From positions 1 through 8,554 of the forward strand of contig JAISNS010000239.1 of assembly GCA_031276105.1 (NCBI GenBank): a DNA stretch of 8,554 nt, written 5' to 3'. Of this stretch, positions 6,039-8,554 are shown one piece after another. The stretch is from Dysgonamonadaceae bacterium. GTDB taxonomy: Bacteria; Bacteroidota; Bacteroidia; Bacteroidales; Azobacteroidaceae. The number at the start of each line of letters is the position of its first letter. Position 1 is the first letter of the stretch. Below the pieces are notes generated by a model that was given only the letters and a program-made list of their open reading frames with translations, did no database searches and had not been told where the DNA came from. A program made the translations under genes and the position numbers.

Positions 6039-6782
6039 CTATGATTGAGTTTTTACCTGATCGCCTGTTTTACCGAAACGTCTTTCTCTCTTTTGATAAT
6101 CCAAAATGGCTTCATGCAGGTTTTTTTCTCTAAATTCGGGCCAATAAGTATCCGTAAAATACAGTTCGGCATACGACAATTGCCACATCAAAAAATTGCT
6201 GATGCGGTATTCGCCTCCTGTTCTGATTAATAAATCGGGATCCGGTATGTTTTTAGTTGCTAAATGTTCGGAAATCGTATTTTCGGTAATATCCGCGATT
6301 TCCATTGCACCTTCTTTTACCTTGGTTGCAATTTGTTTTGCGGCTTCCGCTATTTCCCAACGGGAAGAATAACTGAGCGCCAATATAGCGGTGAGGCCTG
6401 TATTTTTACCGGATTCTTCGATTAACGCTTTCACTTGGGCGCGAGTTGATTCGGGCAAACGTTCGAGATCGCCGATCACCAGCAAACGAACATTATTGGT
6501 CATCAAGTCGGCAGCTTCTTTTTGGATAACCGTCACCATCAAAGCCATCAGCGCATCCACTTCTTCTTTCGGGCGATTCCAGTTTTCCGTAGAAAAAGTA
6601 TAGAGCGTCAGGTATTTTATACCCAATTTACCGGCTGCTTCTATCACGGATCGTACCGATACAACCCCTTCTTGATGTCCCGCATACCGATCCATCCCCT
6701 TTTGCTTCGCCCAGCGACCGTTCCCATCCATAATGATGGCAATGTGTCCGGGAAGTTTTGTTAAATCAATTTGCTTCTCCAT
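6039..6782 (-). CDS. uppS: Isoprenyl transferase, undecaprenyl diphosphate synthase
   Basis: Cis-prenyltransferase that condenses isopentenyl diphosphate with farnesyl diphosphate to undecaprenyl diphosphate, the carrier for peptidoglycan and surface polysaccharides. The 247-residue protein has all family motifs: HIAIIMDGNGRWAK with the catalytic Asp19, the substrate-binding YTFSTENWNRP, SYSSRWEI, and PDPDLLIRTGGEYRISNFLMWQ followed by YAELYFTDTYWPEF near the C-terminus. The open frame extends upstream to an ATG at 6824, but that would add 14 residues (MGIWVKRRKMCHKL) and overlap the preceding gene by 43 bases. The ATG at 6782 shares its A with the preceding stop (TAATG) and gives the usual short lead-in to the DGN motif, so I prefer it. 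It precedes bamA by 16 bases. The arrangement echoes the proteobacterial region in which uppS lies near bamA and skp. Confidence 0.97.
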   Translation of the reverse strand: MEKQIDLTKLPGHIAIIMDGNGRWAKQKGMDRYAGHQEGVVSVRSVIEAAGKLGIKYLTLYTFSTENWNRPKEEVDALMALMVTVIQKEAADLMTNNVRLLVIGDLERLPESTRAQVKALIEESGKNTGLTAILALSYSSRWEIAEAAKQIATKVKEGAMEIADITENTISEHLATKNIPDPDLLIRTGGEYRISNFLMWQLSYAELYFTDTYWPEFREKNLHEAILDYQKRERRFGKTGDQVKTQS

Positions 6783-7471
6783 TAGTTTGTGGCACATCTT
6801 CCGTCTCTTAACCCAAATTCCCAAGTAACAGAAAAGAATAATGTGTTATACCAATCTTTGTTTTTAAATAATCCGTTTTTTACTCCATAAACATTATCCA
6901 GATGAAAGCCGCTTTTATCCGGAGCGTCAAATGAATCGCTGAACAATTTATGTACCGAATATTCCAATCCCAAATTCCAGCGATTCCGTATTTTGTACTT
7001 CACCCCTACGCCAAGAGGCACATTGATTGCGATGCACGTTTCTCCATTTCCCGGAGCCAGTGTCACTCCGCCTCCAAACAAAAGGTAGGGAGAAATTTTA
7101 CTCGTATTCAAATAAGCAAATTTATCGCTGTAAGGCAAAAAATTAAACTCTGCCCGGCCTCCCAAGGTATAAAAATAACGACTGAAAGATACTTTGCCCT
7201 GATCGGGAAATACATTTTTTGTATTCCGGGTATCTCCGTTTACTCTACCCAATGAGAAATCAGCTTCCCATGCCCAACGAAAATTCACATTATTTCTGAA
7301 AATAATTCCACCTGCCGGATCCCATCCCTGAAAAAAGGAAACTTGATTGGCATCTCCCATATACATGGCCATGCCTGCCATTCCTCCTATTTCATATTTG
7401 TATTCCTGCGCAACCGCCGTCGAACAAGAAAGCAAATAAAGCAGTATTACCCATTTCGAAGCTAATTTCAT
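6782..7471 (-). CDS. DUF6089-like outer-membrane beta-barrel protein
   Basis: Uncharacterised 229-residue envelope protein. A Sec signal peptide is clear (MKLASKWVILLYLLSCSTAV then AQ, cleavage probably after Gln22). LLSC could be read as a weak lipobox, but the conserved mature start QEYKYEIGGMAGMAMYMGDAN favours ordinary cleavage at AQ. The rest alternates hydrophobic and polar residues with aromatic strand ends, as in a small 8-stranded barrel: NFRWAWEADFSLG, FSRYFYTLGGRAEFNF, SPYLLFGGGVTLA, LGVGVKYKIRNRWNLGLEYS, and a last strand WYNTLFFSVTWEFG. The start pattern and overall layout match the DUF6089/porin-like family of Bacteroidota, which I recall as frequently lying near uppS-bamA. Its stop overlaps the uppS start (TAATG), so the two are probably translationally coupled. 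Transport, structural or assembly roles are all possible; no function can be assigned from sequence. Confidence 0.82.
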   Translation of the reverse strand: MKLASKWVILLYLLSCSTAVAQEYKYEIGGMAGMAMYMGDANQVSFFQGWDPAGGIIFRNNVNFRWAWEADFSLGRVNGDTRNTKNVFPDQGKVSFSRYFYTLGGRAEFNFLPYSDKFAYLNTSKISPYLLFGGGVTLAPGNGETCIAINVPLGVGVKYKIRNRWNLGLEYSVHKLFSDSFDAPDKSGFHLDNVYGVKNGLFKNKDWYNTLFFSVTWEFGLRDGRCATN

Positions 7472-7510
7472 ATTTCAGTATTGTACCTAATGAAAACGCG
7501 AAAACAACTT

Positions 7511-7518
7511 CAAAATTA
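7511..7518 (-). promoter_or_regulatory. Candidate Bacteroidota -7 box upstream of the DUF6089-like gene
   Basis: On the minus strand, the 64-bp gap after the DUF6242-like gene contains TAATTTTG, matching the TAnnTTTG -7 consensus, 39 bases before the ATG at 7471. A TTTG lies upstream at 7544-7547, inside the end of the previous gene, but the spacer is 25 bases rather than the usual 19-21. The region is AT-rich, so a chance match is possible. If real, this would be the promoter for the DUF6089-uppS-bamA-ompH run. Confidence 0.35.
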
Positions 7519-7535
7519 TATCTTTCAATTAAATT

Positions 7536-8554
7536 CTATTCTGCAAACATTTTTTTATTCAAAAAGACTTGCCAAATATCGGTTAAATTTGTATTGTTCT
7601 GTCCTCCGAGGACATAAAAAAACGTTTTTTCCGCATTGCTCAACCATAAAGCATTTTTCCGCAAGGGATAAGCCGACGGCGGAAAATATTTTTCCTTTTT
7701 TATTTTCCAGTTAAGTCCTTTGTCTATGGAATAATAGACTTCTTTATTATAACTGCCGTTTTCCAATTGTCCGTTCATTAAATAAAATTCGTCATCGTAC
7801 ACGAACGCATTGGCGCCCTGTAATTTCGGAAATTTATTATCACTCAACAAAACCCATTCCAAGGTATCTTTCAATTCCCAAACCGTATTTAAGTATTCTC
7901 CGGAAGCGTTTTTCCCGCTTACCAAAGAAAGGTGTTCCGCTTTCGCCAATTCGTAATTGATTGTAGAAAAACCGGCTATGGGAAAATTACCCGGTACCGT
8001 ATCCGTCGCATAGCGCCATTCATGAAAATCGGATGTAAAAGCAAAAATATATTTATTTTCTTTCTCAACAATCAAAGAGAAACCGGCTTTCTGCATGGGA
8101 CTTTCCTCGCGAAAACCTAAAATTGCCTTCACCGGATATTCATAATTTACATTTTCTCCAAACGTTTTGATATTAATCCATTTAGTAGCATCGTAAGAAA
8201 CATAAAATTCACCGCTTGCCGTATATCCATATACACCCGCATCGTTGGCTAAAATTCCCGAAACAACCAAATCGGCAGGAATAGAAGTAGATGTAACTTT
8301 TGTCCATTCCTTTGCATCGGTCGATTGGTAAAGGGATACTTCACTGACTTCTTTTGCATAAACATAATATTTTCCGTCGAAAGCGATTGCTTTCAAGTCC
8401 GTATTATTAAGGAACGATTGATTATCGGCTATCTTATGATATTGAACCGAATCGGGATCTACCTGATGGATATTGACCTGTCCGGCATATAATTTTGTTT
8501 TGGAGCTATTGTAGGAATACACTCTGAAATAAAACGGTTTGGAAACATCCAAGG
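7536..8554 (-). CDS. DUF6242-like secreted Kelch-type beta-propeller protein, partial (5' end outside window)
   Basis: C-terminal part (about 339 codons) of a larger protein; the frame is open to the window edge and the true start and any signal peptide lie beyond it. The first in-window candidate start is a TTG at 8552 within coding sequence, which I do not accept. The first ~35 residues end in KLYAGQVNIHQVDPDSVQY, which looks like the end of an N-terminal beta-sandwich domain linked to a propeller, as in the DUF6242 family. The remainder has repeated beta-blade patterns: LKAIAFDGKYYVYAKE with LYQSTDAKEWTKV, VYGYTASGEFYVSYDATKWI, NAFVYDDEFYLMNGQ with VYYSIDKGLNWKI, and FFYVLGGQNNTNLTDIWQVF. 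The DG...W pattern recalls BNR/Kelch blades. It is probably an envelope or lipid-anchored protein of unknown function, often near envelope genes in Bacteroidales. It ends with TAG, 64 bases before the next gene. Confidence 0.75.
   Translation of the reverse strand, partial: LDVSKPFYFRVYSYNSSKTKLYAGQVNIHQVDPDSVQYHKIADNQSFLNNTDLKAIAFDGKYYVYAKEVSEVSLYQSTDAKEWTKVTSTSIPADLVVSGILANDAGVYGYTASGEFYVSYDATKWINIKTFGENVNYEYPVKAILGFREESPMQKAGFSLIVEKENKYIFAFTSDFHEWRYATDTVPGNFPIAGFSTINYELAKAEHLSLVSGKNASGEYLNTVWELKDTLEWVLLSDNKFPKLQGANAFVYDDEFYLMNGQLENGSYNKEVYYSIDKGLNWKIKKEKYFPPSAYPLRKNALWLSNAEKTFFYVLGGQNNTNLTDIWQVFLNKKMFAE

Noticed and set aside
6783..6824. Upstream uppS start at 6824 giving 261 residues
   Set aside because: The added 14 residues are basic and atypical, would overlap the DUF6089-like gene by 43 bases, and the TAATG start at 6782 matches normal family length.
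7481..7714. Plus-strand ORF of 77 residues across the DUF6242-DUF6089 gap
   Set aside because: It lies mostly antisense to the end of the DUF6242-like gene, has no family resemblance, and its composition reflects AT-rich antisense sequence.
8550..8552. TTG at 8552 as the start of the DUF6242-like gene
   Set aside because: The frame stays open to the window edge, no signal peptide follows the TTG, and the encoded segment reads as the interior of a beta domain.

Overview
The window looks like a piece of a Bacteroidales (Bacteroidota) chromosome. The evidence is the gene set and order (a DUF6242-like protein, a DUF6089-like protein, uppS, bamA, two tandem ompH/skp genes, murI, and a PG_1098-like methyltransferase), TAnnTTTG-type promoter motifs, A/T-rich leaders without clear Shine-Dalgarno sites, and family-specific protein signatures. 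The genus cannot be fixed from this sequence. No rRNA, tRNA, CRISPR array, transposase or phage gene is visible.

All eight genes lie on the minus strand, so transcription runs from high to low coordinates. From the right edge: a DUF6242-like secreted protein cut by the window edge (7536-8554); a 64-bp gap with a candidate promoter; a DUF6089-like outer-membrane barrel protein (6782-7471) whose stop codon overlaps the preferred uppS start as TAATG; uppS (6039-6782); a 16-bp gap; bamA (3350-6022); a 21-bp gap; ompH/skp copy 1 (2804-3328); a 54-bp gap with a second candidate promoter; ompH/skp copy 2 (2246-2749); a 164-bp intergenic repeat module (2082-2245); murI (1260-2081); and a SAM-dependent methyltransferase (68-1258) starting one base after the murI stop. 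Positions 1-67 hold a short degenerate tandem repeat and a palindrome.

The genes make functional sense together. UppS makes the C55 lipid carrier for cell-wall and surface glycans, MurI makes D-glutamate for peptidoglycan, BamA inserts outer-membrane proteins, and the two Skp-like proteins escort unfolded outer-membrane proteins across the periplasm. This is a cell-envelope biogenesis cluster, with uncharacterised envelope proteins (DUF6242, DUF6089) upstream and an uncharacterised methyltransferase at its end.

The coding content is ordinary for the group, and I found no convincing new multi-gene system. The most unusual material is non-coding: a two-layer inverted-repeat module between ompH copy 2 and murI. 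It reaches to within five bases of the murI start codon, and its AT-rich repeat unit also occurs inside the last codons of ompH copy 2. A Tyr/Asn-rich loop in the BamA barrel and the TAATG coupling of a DUF6089 gene to uppS are secondary points of interest.
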